A stretch of 64,000 bases of DNA from CAVVEC01 sp963770485 (GTDB lineage: Bacteria; Acidobacteriota; Terriglobia; Terriglobales; Acidobacteriaceae). Shown piece after piece: positions 18,464 to 26,311 of this stretch. Every line of letters starts with the position of its first letter. Within the stretch, counting starts at the first letter, position 1. Location: the NCBI GenBank assembly GCA_963770485.1, contig CAVYPX010000014.1, positions 62,001-126,000 of the forward strand. Reading direction: 5' to 3'. The position numbers and the translations under genes were made by a program. Under the pieces are notes generated by a model. It made no database searches. It had not been told where the DNA came from and saw nothing but the letters and a program-made list of their open reading frames with translations.

Positions 18464-18667
18464 ATGGGCGAAACTATGAGACTCAGCTACGATGTGAGTT
18501 CGGCTGACCAGGCAGAAGGCGTCGTAGCTTATTCGGAATACGTTGTGAGCTGTCCGATCACGGGCAAACCCACCCACAACGTATACCGCAACCACTTAAA
18601 CGGGAGATTGGTGGAGGCCTTTGATCAGGACGCCGCCGATAAGATCGGAGTGGCAAAGGCGGCTTAG
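18464..18667 (+). CDS. Small conserved-looking protein of 67 residues, unknown function
   Basis: The ATG at 18464 is preceded by a full AGGAGG at six bases' distance. The protein (MGETMRLSYDVSSADQAEGV at the start) is soluble and includes YVVSCPITGKPTHNVYRN, a compact Cys/Pro-containing segment. No family was recognised. It lies between the universal stress gene and the PHA locus and is transcribed alone. Confidence 0.5.
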   Translation: MGETMRLSYDVSSADQAEGVVAYSEYVVSCPITGKPTHNVYRNHLNGRLVEAFDQDAADKIGVAKAA

Positions 18668-19024
18668 ACCAATACCGAACCCAAACGATAACGGTTACGT
18701 GATACCAGCACAAAGGGGCGTAGGGAGGGGTTTGTCCTCCGCCAGGCCTGTAGCCAGCACCCAAAATATTCCGCGAAAGCCCGGCCACTTTCCGCAGCCT
18801 TGAGGGATCAGCCCGCCATTTATGCAGAAATCGTCCCTCAACCGGCCGGTGGTTTAACTTCTTGCAGCAGAGCGGGTTGCCCAGCTGGCGTGCTTCGTGA
18901 CCAACCTTCGAGTTGTTCTTCCTGATCTTTTGTGTTTTAATGCAGTGCAGCAATAAGTTACGCTGCGCCGCACAATATCTAAATCGCGGCGGCTTGCGCG
19001 AGGGCTGGAGGCAACCGAAAACGA
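18668..19024. other. Intergenic stretch, nothing recognised
   Basis: About 355 bp before the SDR gene hold no supported gene or clear hairpin. A purine-poor ATG context suggests that the SDR gene relies on a weak ribosome binding site (GGAGGCAACC, 19007-19016). Confidence 0.4.
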
Positions 19025-19855
19025 ATGTCTTTTACTCTGGATGGTAGAACAGCACTGGTCACCGGGGCGGGCCGCGGTATCGGCCGGGCGATTGCCGAGA
19101 AGTTGGCGCAGTCGGGTGCCGCCGTGATGGTGAATGACCTCGATGAGAAAGCGCTCTGCGAGACTCGATGTTCATTGCGCGAACTCGGCCATCGCGTGGA
19201 GCGCCTGGGCGGTGATCTTACGGAACCGTCTTTCCCGGACAAACTAGTCAAGGCCACTCTCGAGGCTTTTGGCTCGGTCGACATCATCGTTAATAACGCC
19301 GGCTATAGCTGGGACAATGTCATTCAGAAGACCACCGACGAGCAGTTCCAGGCCATGCTCGAAATCCATCTGGTGACCCCGTTCCGGGTGCTGCGGGCAG
19401 CTTCCGCTTACATTCGCGAAACGGCAAAAAGCGAAATCGCCGCCGGCAAACGGGTGATGCGCAAGGTGGTCAACATTACCTCGATCGCGGGCACCGAGGG
19501 TAACGCCGGGCAGACGGGCTACTCATCGGGAAAGGCCGGTGTGCTCGGCCTGACCAAGACGATGGCCAAGGAATGGGGCCGGTATAACGTGAACGTCAAT
19601 GCTGTCGGTTTCGGTCTGATCGAGACCCGCCTGGTTCAGCCGCTCACCGGCGAGCAGGCGAATATAGAAATGCACGGTCACCAGATCCGGATCGGTGTGC
19701 AACAGAGCATGCTCGACTCGGTCAAGAGCGCATGTCCTCTCGGGCGACTGGGTACTCCGGCGGAGGCTGCCAGCGCCGTACTGTTCTTCTGCTCACCGCT
19801 GTCAGATTACGTTACAGGAGAAATACTGATCTGCGGCGGAGGCTATCATTTCTAG
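19025..19855 (+). CDS. SDR-family oxidoreductase
   Basis: The 276-residue protein is a classical short-chain dehydrogenase. It has the NAD(P)-binding GAGRGIG (residues 16-22), the NNAG motif, the catalytic Ser in VNITSIAG and Y-x3-K in YSSGKAG, and a C-terminal GGGYHF. It resembles 3-oxoacyl-[ACP] or 3-hydroxyacyl-CoA reductases. An insertion of charged residues before the Ser (SEIAAGKRVMRK) is slightly unusual. Its position beside the PHA genes suggests a role in hydroxyacyl-CoA or 3-hydroxybutyrate metabolism; this is inference only. Confidence 0.82.
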   Translation: MSFTLDGRTALVTGAGRGIGRAIAEKLAQSGAAVMVNDLDEKALCETRCSLRELGHRVERLGGDLTEPSFPDKLVKATLEAFGSVDIIVNNAGYSWDNVIQKTTDEQFQAMLEIHLVTPFRVLRAASAYIRETAKSEIAAGKRVMRKVVNITSIAGTEGNAGQTGYSSGKAGVLGLTKTMAKEWGRYNVNVNAVGFGLIETRLVQPLTGEQANIEMHGHQIRIGVQQSMLDSVKSACPLGRLGTPAEAASAVLFFCSPLSDYVTGEILICGGGYHF

Positions 19856-19944
19856 GCCGGGACCCCGTGATCGAATCCCAATGCAGACGCGAGCGTCGCA
19901 CTGTTGCGGCGCCCGCGTGGAGACCTATATTTAATCAGCGTTTC

Positions 19945-20127
19945 TTAAGCGGCGAGTATTCCCCTGAGTTGCATTGGCGCCGGTTGCGGTTCCTCATCGG
20001 CTTCTTCAACCATGCGCCGAACTTCCATGAGGTGTTGCAAACTGTGCTCAAAACCTGTGTCGTACGAGGTGAGAGCAGGACGGAGCCGGGCTTCGGTTTC
20101 GACTGGTGATGCCAGTGCAGTCGCCAT
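19945..20127 (-). CDS. Possible 60-residue small protein
   Basis: On the minus strand an ATG at 20127 is preceded by AAGGGGAAT. The product (MATALASPVETEARLRPALT at the start) is Ala/Glu-rich and predicted helical, with EVRRMVEEADEEPQPAP near the end. It lies downstream of phaR on the same strand and might be co-transcribed with it. No family was recognised. Confidence 0.35.
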   Translation of the reverse strand: MATALASPVETEARLRPALTSYDTGFEHSLQHLMEVRRMVEEADEEPQPAPMQLRGILAA

Positions 20128-20286
20128 GACAGATTCCCCTTTTTTGAGCCGGATCGCCTCACCTGCTGCATTCGAGACAGCGGGGCCTGGGATCTCTAGA
20201 GTCGGGATAAGCTTATCGCAATCGCATCTCCTCCGGTGTGCGCTCCGTCACGGAATGTTGTGACCTGCAACCACAGCGGCAGTGAC

Positions 20287-20862
20287 TCAGGGCTTATGGC
20301 GTGATGCTGTCTTACGCTTGCGCGCCCCTTTTCCGGCTCCCAACTTCGAAACCAGAGCCTCCAACTCTTCCACGCGCCGTTTGAGTTCGCCGACGGCAGC
20401 CGGCCTATCCTTTTTTTGCGGGGCACGCGATTCGCGCGGGGTCTCGGGCGGTCGAGAAAACGGAGGCGCTTCCGGGGGAGCCTCGCGCGTGGACGGGGAT
20501 CTTGGAATGAACTCAAAAGGACTCAGGGGAGGTGCCATGACGCGGTAGGCGTTTTGGTACATGTCGAGGAGGGCCTTCATATATTTCAAGGTGGTCTCCT
20601 GGGTGGCTTTGCCGGATGCGACCACCATCTGGCGCAAAATATCAAGGGGGAAAGCCGAATCCGGCGCCTTGGCCTGCTCCACAATGATTTGCGTCAGCAC
20701 CAGGCGGGTGAGATCTTCCCCTGTGGCTGCGTCCACCACCTGCACGTCGTAACCATCGCGCACCATCTGAGCCACTTCATCCTGGTTGATGTACCGGCTG
20801 TTGGTGGTGTCGTAAAGACGGCGGTTTTCGTACTTCTTAATAATCACCGTTTTGCGGTCCAT
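20287..20862 (-). CDS. phaR: PHA synthesis repressor PhaR
   Basis: The 191-residue protein begins IIKKYENRRLYDTTNSRYIN, the hallmark of the PHB/PHA accumulation regulator DNA-binding domain. A PHB_acc domain follows (VLTQIIVEQ, FPLDILRQMV, TLKYMKALLDMY). The C-terminal 90 residues are Pro/Arg/Lys-rich and probably disordered, ending with a short coiled coil (LKRRVEELEALVSKL). PhaR binds both DNA and nascent PHA granules: free PhaR represses phasin genes and is titrated off when granules appear. A matching operator lies in the divergent promoter region. Confidence 0.92.
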   Translation of the reverse strand: MDRKTVIIKKYENRRLYDTTNSRYINQDEVAQMVRDGYDVQVVDAATGEDLTRLVLTQIIVEQAKAPDSAFPLDILRQMVVASGKATQETTLKYMKALLDMYQNAYRVMAPPLSPFEFIPRSPSTREAPPEAPPFSRPPETPRESRAPQKKDRPAAVGELKRRVEELEALVSKLGAGKGARKRKTASRHKP

Positions 20863-20882
20863 ATTTTTTTCTCATTTTTTGC

Positions 20883-20944
20883 TTGACATCAAGGGCGGCC
20901 GGGCATAATCTGAATTTGCTGCAATGCAGCATCAAATGCAGCAT
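20883..20944 (+). promoter_or_regulatory. Phasin promoter with PhaR-type operator
   Basis: A -35 TTGACA (20883-20888) and a -10 CATAAT (20904-20909, 15 bp spacer) are followed at once by CTGCAATGCAG (20919-20929), a perfect CTGC-N3-GCAG element like the PhaR sites described in Paracoccus. TGCAGCAT is repeated directly at 20925-20932 and 20937-20944. Binding here would block the start region of the phasin gene. Because phaR is divergent, the same site could serve autoregulation. Confidence 0.6.
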
Positions 20945-20973
20945 AGGGCAGAAGCCCCAGAAAGGAGCAGAAC

Positions 20974-21555
20974 ATGACTACCCCCCATAAGTCAACCCGA
21001 CGCGCAACCGAGAAACCCGAAGCCGAAGTAATGGATACCTTCGTTCCTTTTTACGCCAAGAACATGGAGCGCCTGGCGGAACTGCAGAAGAAATCACTCG
21101 ACATGGCCGCCGAACAAAGCACCGAGCTGATGGACGCCTGGAAGAGAGTTTTCCGGTATGTTCCCGACACGCCCGGAATGTTTCTGTTTGACCTGTTTGG
21201 CCAGATGTTCGAGCGCTGTGTCGAAACCCAGAAGGGCGCCATTGACATGACCGTAGAGCAGACCCATGCCATGACCGACCTGGCCAAGGAGCGGGGCGGC
21301 TCGATGGCGAAAATGACCGGCGGGATGACCCACCTGTTCCAGCAGTCGGTGGAACATTCTGTTGCAGCGCAAAAAAAAGCGCTGGATTATTATGCGGAGC
21401 AGCATAAGACGGCCTACGAGACTGCCAAGCGGCAGTTCCGGATGTCCAACCCCGCCGCCGAAGTTTTCCAAAGCGGGCTGGATACTCTGATTGAGACCCA
21501 GAAGGCGATGCTGGACATTGCCACGAAGCCATTGAAGCATGCTGCAACGGTGTAA
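20974..21555 (+). CDS. Phasin family protein
   Basis: The 193-residue, fully helical protein is rich in Gln, Met and Ala with repeated amphipathic helices (LAELQKKSLDMAAEQ, VETQKGAIDMTVEQT, LIETQKAMLDIATKPL). Phasins coat PHA granules, control granule number and can stimulate the synthase. There is a good AAAGGAG ribosome binding site. It is the first gene of a run phasin - PhaE-like - phaC. The motif QKA.LD is also seen in PhaE/PhaM-type granule proteins. Confidence 0.85.
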   Translation: MTTPHKSTRRATEKPEAEVMDTFVPFYAKNMERLAELQKKSLDMAAEQSTELMDAWKRVFRYVPDTPGMFLFDLFGQMFERCVETQKGAIDMTVEQTHAMTDLAKERGGSMAKMTGGMTHLFQQSVEHSVAAQKKALDYYAEQHKTAYETAKRQFRMSNPAAEVFQSGLDTLIETQKAMLDIATKPLKHAATV

Positions 21556-21680
21556 CTGAGTTGTATACTGTAGCTTGATAGACAGGCCGGAGGCATCGGC
21601 CTGTCTGGCGGCGAGCGGCCAGAGGGATCAACTTCTGCGGCCGTCCGCGGCGGTTTTGCGTGATTGGGAAGGAGTTGCAA

Positions 21681-22070
21681 ATGGCAGATAAACAAGCGGC
21701 TAATGGCAAACCCTTCGATTCTATGGACCCCCTGCGGCAGATGCGGGATACTTACCTTGAAACTTGGGCGAAGGCCATGATTGACGCCGTCAATACGGAT
21801 GCCTACGCCAAGGCTACCGGCACCATACTCGACACTTACCTCTCGGTTTCGTCCCCCTTCCGCGAAACCGTCGAGAAAGCCATGCTGCAGGCGCTGCAGC
21901 AATTGAGTATGCCTTCGCGCGCGGATGTTCTGTCGCTGGCGGAACGCTTCACTAACGTGGAAATGCGCCTGGATGACATGGATGCCAAGCTGGACCGGAT
22001 CGAGCGAGCGTTCACCAAAGCCCCAATCGCAAGACCCGCTCGAAAGCCGGCGAGAAAGGGGGCGGAATAG
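21681..22070 (+). CDS. Mini PhaE-like PHA synthase partner
   Basis: The 129-residue helical protein is encoded 2 bp upstream of phaC. Its N-terminal half (QMRDTYLETWAKAMIDAVNT) resembles PhaE/PhaR-type synthase partners. Its C-terminal half (SMPSRADVLSLAERFTNVEM then RLDDMDAKLDRIE) is the coiled coil found at the end of PhaE and other granule proteins. PhaE of class III synthases is about 360 residues and the class IV PhaR subunit about 200, so this is a reduced version. The tail is basic (RPARKPARKGAE). ATG 21681 is chosen because AAGGAG (21669-21674) lies seven bases upstream. Confidence 0.65.
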   Translation: MADKQAANGKPFDSMDPLRQMRDTYLETWAKAMIDAVNTDAYAKATGTILDTYLSVSSPFRETVEKAMLQALQQLSMPSRADVLSLAERFTNVEMRLDDMDAKLDRIERAFTKAPIARPARKPARKGAE

Positions 22071-22072
22071 CC

Positions 22073-23155
22073 ATGGCAGACGCGTGCAATGTCGTTGATC
22101 CGTTCGCGGGCATGGAAAACAAACTGATGTCGTTCACCAAGGCGGTGACGACAAAAATCAAGATTGACCAAACGCCAAGGCAGTTGATTTGGGCGCTGAA
22201 CAAGACAAAACTTTATCGCTACTGTCCGGTTCTACCAGAAGAAAAACGCCACCGTACTCCCCTGATGCTGGTCTTCGCACTCATGAGCCGTCCCTCCATT
22301 TTGGATCTCCGCCCAGGGCACAGCTATGCCGAGTGGATGCTCAATCATGGTTACGACCTGTACCTGCTGGACTGGGGGATTCCAGGTCCGGAAGACAAGA
22401 ATCTTAAGTTTGACGACTATGTCCTTGAGTACCTGACCCGGGCGATCCGCAAGCTCAAGGCATTCACGGGTGTCGAAGAATTCAGCATGTTGGGATGGTG
22501 CATCGGGGCCATTCTGGCTACGGCGTACGCCGCACTTCGTCCTGACGACGGATTGCGCAACCTGATTCTGCTCACCGCTCCACTGGATTTTTCTCACAAA
22601 GAAACGACCTTCGCCAAGTGGACCGATGAGAAAAACTTCAACGTCGATAAAGTACTGGAAGCGTTCGGCAATATGCCGGGAGGGATGATGGATGCCGGCG
22701 CCCGCATGCTGAAACCCGTGGACAACTACCTGCTCAACTACATGCGGCTCTGGGATATGTTGGACAACCCGGAGGCTGTACAGAGCTGGCAAGCCATGAA
22801 CACCTGGGTCACGGACACCATTCCGCTCGCCGGCGGCGCGTTCCGGCAACTGGTGGTTGACCTTTTTCGCAACGATCTCCTGCTCAAAGGAGAATGGTTT
22901 CTGCGCGGTGAACGAGTAGATGTGAGCCGGATCAAGGCGAATTTGCTGACGATCATCGCCGAGTCGGATCACATTACGCCGCCGTGCATGTCGAAGGCGA
23001 TCATGGACCACGTGAGCAGCAAGGACAAAGAGCTGTTTTTGATCCGCAGCGGGCACATTGGCCTTATGGCAGGGAGCTCGGGGCCCAAGGTGACTTGGCC
23101 GCACATGGATCACTGGCTCGGCCCACGGTCAAAGGCAAACGGGTCCACGACCTGA
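22073..23155 (+). CDS. phaC: Class III-type poly(3-hydroxyalkanoate) synthase PhaC
   Basis: The 360-residue alpha/beta-hydrolase polymerises (R)-3-hydroxyacyl-CoA into PHA. The lipase-box-like GWCIG holds nucleophile C143; D299 (AESDHITPP) and H328 (SGHIGLMAG) complete the triad. The length and triad positions agree with class III PhaC (for example Allochromatium: about 355 residues, C149/D302/H331) rather than the ~590-residue class I enzymes. It starts 2 nt after the PhaE-like gene, implying translational coupling and a heteromeric enzyme. Confidence 0.92.
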   Translation: MADACNVVDPFAGMENKLMSFTKAVTTKIKIDQTPRQLIWALNKTKLYRYCPVLPEEKRHRTPLMLVFALMSRPSILDLRPGHSYAEWMLNHGYDLYLLDWGIPGPEDKNLKFDDYVLEYLTRAIRKLKAFTGVEEFSMLGWCIGAILATAYAALRPDDGLRNLILLTAPLDFSHKETTFAKWTDEKNFNVDKVLEAFGNMPGGMMDAGARMLKPVDNYLLNYMRLWDMLDNPEAVQSWQAMNTWVTDTIPLAGGAFRQLVVDLFRNDLLLKGEWFLRGERVDVSRIKANLLTIIAESDHITPPCMSKAIMDHVSSKDKELFLIRSGHIGLMAGSSGPKVTWPHMDHWLGPRSKANGSTT

Positions 23156-23168
23156 CCTGCTTGGGAAT

Positions 23169-23200
23169 CCGTAGAGCCGCGGTTCGCCGCGGCTCTACGG
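23169..23200 (+). terminator. Strong hairpin after phaC
   Basis: A perfect 14-bp GC-rich stem (CCGTAGAGCCGCGG and its complement) closes a TTCG tetraloop 13 bp after the phaC stop. No T-run follows, so it may protect the 3' end or belong to a repeat rather than act as a classical intrinsic terminator. Confidence 0.55.
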
Positions 23201-23247
23201 AGATTTAGTCGATTTGGCCCGCACGGGCACTGGCACAAAAGAGGGTC

Positions 23248-23282
23248 CCTTAGCCCATCGAACCTTGTTTGGTGGGCTAAGG
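23248..23282. repeat. Second hairpin downstream of phaC
   Basis: CCTTAGCCCA (23248-23257) and TGGGCTAAGG (23273-23282) form a perfect 10-bp stem around a 15-base loop. It lies between the convergent phaC and 23344-23649 genes and may act as a bidirectional transcript end. Confidence 0.45.
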
Positions 23283-23343
23283 CTCCCCACCCAGATCGGG
23301 TAAGAATCATGCCTAACTGGCCGTGCCTAAACCCTGGGAGGAA

Positions 23344-23649
23344 TTACGCGGACTTCTCCAGTTTCCCCATTTCCGCGAATTTCCTGCGGGCCAACTCTCG
23401 AAGGTGTTCCAGTTCCTTGTGAAGACGGTCAACCTCTTGCTCAAAATCATTGATGGTTCCGCAACGTAGAGTCACGGTAACCTTATCGTACTCTGCGCGC
23501 GTGAAGGATCGCAGGTAGATCTCCGCGCTGGCCCCGGGGTCAGCCATCGGGTACTCTTCTTCTTCTTCTTCGCCTGCTGAAAGGAAGAGCAATCCGAAAT
23601 TTCTGGGCTCTGCTGTGACGGTATCAATATACTGGGGGAACTGCGACAT
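23344..23649 (-). CDS. Hypothetical 101-residue protein with acidic loop and coiled coil
   Basis: A small soluble protein starts MSQFPQYIDTVTAEPRNFGL, has six consecutive Glu residues (residues 27-32) and ends in a helix (DFEQEVDRLHKELEHLRELA) of coiled-coil character. A GGAG ribosome binding site lies upstream. It is located between phaC and phaB, convergent with phaC. No family was recognised; a granule-associated role is only a guess from position. Confidence 0.55.
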   Translation of the reverse strand: MSQFPQYIDTVTAEPRNFGLLFLSAGEEEEEEYPMADPGASAEIYLRSFTRAEYDKVTVTLRCGTINDFEQEVDRLHKELEHLRELARRKFAEMGKLEKSA

Positions 23650-23904
23650 ATCTCCAACTCCTCTCTGGATCAGCTAAGGCTCTTCAGTCCGCCTATCCTC
23701 CAACCTCGCTAGAAAGTCTCAGCCTGATCCCCGGTATCTTTAGCGCTTGCACGTCATCAACCCGGAGAGCGTCGCGATGGGCGCCGGCCGTGTGCACTCC
23801 GGGGCAGGAGGCCAAGCTGGATCCGAAAATAGCGACAAGCAGAAGGGTGAATACCCTTCCGCTCATCGCAATTCTGGCGCAGATTCGGGTCCAGCTTGCC
23901 GAAT

Positions 23905-24687
23905 CTACATGTACAGACCACCGTTCACGCTGATTTGCTGCCCTGTGATGTAGTCCCCGTCACAGATCAAGAAAGCAACGGCTTTGGCGATCTCCTCCGG
24001 CAGCGCAAGGCGGCTGATGGGGATCTTGGTCTTGACCTGGTCGAGAATCTCAGCGGGTATCGTGCTCAGCATTTCGGTGGCGGTGTAACCGGGCGACACC
24101 GCATTCGCGGTGATGTTGTACTTCGCCATTTCGAGGGCTACGACTTTGGTGAAGCCGAAAACTCCCGCTTTGGCGGCGGCATAGTTTGCTTGGCCAAAGT
24201 TGGGAGTCTGCCCCGTCATGGAGGTGACGTTGACGATGCGGCCGTACTTGCGTTCGATCATTCCCGGCAGCGCGGCGCTCACCGTGTAGAACACGGCATT
24301 CAGGTCGGTATTGATCACTTCCACCCACTCGGCATCGGTCATCTTGCGCAAGGAGTGGTCGTGCGTGATGGCCGCGTTGTTGACCAGGATGTCGAGGTGT
24401 TTGTAGAACTCGATGACATCCTTGACCACCCGGCGGGCCTCGTCATTCTTCGACAAATCGCCTTGATAGATAGTGGCTTGCGCGCCAGTCTCACGAAGTT
24501 GCTCTCTGAGTGCTTCAGATTCGTGCAAGCTGGAACGGAAATTAATTGCGACCGCGGCCCCGCGATTGGCAAGTTCAACAGCAATTGCGTGCCCGATCCC
24601 TTTAGCTGCGCCGGTGACCAGGGCGACTTTGCCCTGGAGCGGTTTCGCCTGAGTAATCTCTTTCTGGATTAGTACTTCTGTTGCCAT
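23905..24687 (-). CDS. phaB: PhaB-like acetoacetyl-CoA reductase (SDR)
   Basis: The 260-residue SDR has GAAKGIG, NNAAIT, a catalytic Ser in VNVTSMTGQ and Y-x3-K in YAAAKAG. It ends in the VNGGLYM terminus typical of acetoacetyl-CoA reductases (PhaB, class III loci) and FabG relatives. It would reduce acetoacetyl-CoA to (R)-3-hydroxybutyryl-CoA with NADPH. It has a strong AGGAGG ribosome binding site and lies 20 bp downstream of the thiolase gene on the same strand, the standard phaA-phaB order. FabG activity in fatty-acid synthesis is the alternative. Confidence 0.82.
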   Translation of the reverse strand: MATEVLIQKEITQAKPLQGKVALVTGAAKGIGHAIAVELANRGAAVAINFRSSLHESEALREQLRETGAQATIYQGDLSKNDEARRVVKDVIEFYKHLDILVNNAAITHDHSLRKMTDAEWVEVINTDLNAVFYTVSAALPGMIERKYGRIVNVTSMTGQTPNFGQANYAAAKAGVFGFTKVVALEMAKYNITANAVSPGYTATEMLSTIPAEILDQVKTKIPISRLALPEEIAKAVAFLICDGDYITGQQISVNGGLYM

Positions 24688-24707
24688 GACCGTATTCCTC
24701 CTTTAGC

Positions 24708-25898
24708 TCAACTAAGAGCTTCGAATATGGCTGCCATGCCTTGTCCGCCGCCGATGCACATGGTCGCCAGTCCGTACCGTTTGCCGGTGCGGCGTAATTC
24801 GTGAATTAATTTAACGGTGATGATCGCGCCCGTGGCCCCGACAGGGTGACCCAGGGCGATGCCGCTGCCGTTGGGGTTGGTCTTGTCCGGCGGCAGACCG
24901 AGTTCGCGAGCCACCGCGAGAGCTTGCACTGCGAAAGCCTCGTTGACCTCGAATATGTCGATGTCTTCGAGCTTGAATCCGCTCTGCTTGAGAACCTTCT
25001 GGACCGCGGTAACCGGCCCCATGCCCATGAACTTCGGCTCTACGCCGACGATGGAATAGTCAATGAGCCGGGCAATTGGTTTCAGCCCGCGCTCCTCTGC
25101 GGTTTTACTTGCCGCCAGCACGACCGCTGCCGCACCGTCGTTGATGCTGGAGGCGTTGCCAGCGGTGACGGTACCGTCCTTGCTAAACGCTGGTTTCAGC
25201 TTCGCCAGGTTCTCCAGCGTGGTGTCCGCACGCGGCCCCTCGTCCTTCTCGAACTTGATCGTGGTTTTCTTGTCTTTGATTTCAATCGGCACGATCTGGC
25301 TCTGGAAGAAGCAGCTTTGTACGGCCTTGCTGGCCCGCTGGTGGCTGGTCACCGCCAGTTTGTCCTGGTCCTCGCGAGTGACGTTCCACTTCTTGGCAAT
25401 GCTCTCGACGCTGACCCCCATGTGAACACCTTCGAAGGGATCCGTAAGCGCATTCACCATGATGTCCAGCGCTGCACTGTCGTTCATGCGCTGGCCCCAA
25501 CGCAAGCCGGTCAGCCAGTAGGGAGCCCGGCTCATACTCTCCGCGCCGCCGCCGATTGCGATCTTGGCATCGCCCATCCAAATGCACTGCGCCGCGGAGA
25601 CGATGGCCTGAAGACCGCTGCCACAGAGCCGATTCAACGTCAAGGCTGGCGTTTCCACCGGGATGCCGGCGCGAATCGCAGCCACTCTGGAAAGGTACAT
25701 ATCTTTGGGTTCGGTGTGGATCACATTTCCGAAAACAACATGTTCCACATCTGCGGGCGCGATGCCGGCGCGAGTGATTGCCTCGCGTGTGACGATCCCA
25801 CCCAGTTCGGACATTGGCGTATCTTTCAGCGAGCCGCCGTATCTCCCAATGGGAGTGCGGACGGCGCTTAGCACGACGATTTCACGATCTTTGTCCAC
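24708..25898 (-). CDS. phaA: Acetyl-CoA acetyltransferase (thiolase)
   Basis: The 396-residue thiolase has nucleophile C92 (NRLCGSGLQ), the GHPVGATGA His motif and the final Cys motif CIGGGQGMA. It condenses two acetyl-CoA to acetoacetyl-CoA, the first PHA step. The frame is open to 26084, but the GTG at 25898 is preferred: AGGAGG lies at 25905-25910 and the product then starts VDKDREIVVLSAVRTPIG, the usual thiolase N-terminus. It forms an operon with the phaB-like gene. Confidence 0.9.
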   Translation of the reverse strand: MDKDREIVVLSAVRTPIGRYGGSLKDTPMSELGGIVTREAITRAGIAPADVEHVVFGNVIHTEPKDMYLSRVAAIRAGIPVETPALTLNRLCGSGLQAIVSAAQCIWMGDAKIAIGGGAESMSRAPYWLTGLRWGQRMNDSAALDIMVNALTDPFEGVHMGVSVESIAKKWNVTREDQDKLAVTSHQRASKAVQSCFFQSQIVPIEIKDKKTTIKFEKDEGPRADTTLENLAKLKPAFSKDGTVTAGNASSINDGAAAVVLAASKTAEERGLKPIARLIDYSIVGVEPKFMGMGPVTAVQKVLKQSGFKLEDIDIFEVNEAFAVQALAVARELGLPPDKTNPNGSGIALGHPVGATGAIITVKLIHELRRTGKRYGLATMCIGGGQGMAAIFEALS

Positions 25899-26311
25899 GT
25901 AATGCCTCCTGACTCTAATTTTGCGATCAAAAATAATTTCTGTTATGAGACCTGGGATTCCAGTCGCCTGGGGGCAAGAGGAATCAAACCGAAAAGGGAA
26001 GACGACGAGCACTTTCTGACGGAGCCCAAAGTCCGGTTCCCGCTCGCGTGGCAATACCGTTTCGGGACAACCGAATGGTGACACTGTTGCTTACTCTCTT
26101 CTAGGACGCTCATCACACGTCGAGGTTCACACATCACCAAAGCGTGGTGACGCCCTTCGCCAAGTCACATCGGGAAGAAGCAGGGCGAGCACACCTGTGC
26201 GTGACAGAGTTTTGACTATGAGAGCGGGCGGTCTCTCCCACGACATCATAGGCCGAGCGATAATGGAGATCGGGTCGCCCATATTGCAGTCATCGGCCGG
26301 GAGCGCACAGA
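25899..26311. other. Intergenic region between divergent thiolase and racemase-like genes
   Basis: About 410 bp without a supported gene; it must contain promoters for both directions. The first 60 bases are AT-richer (AAAAATAATTTCTGTTATGA) and lie immediately upstream of the thiolase ribosome binding site, the likely promoter zone, but no hexamer pair is convincing. Confidence 0.4.
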
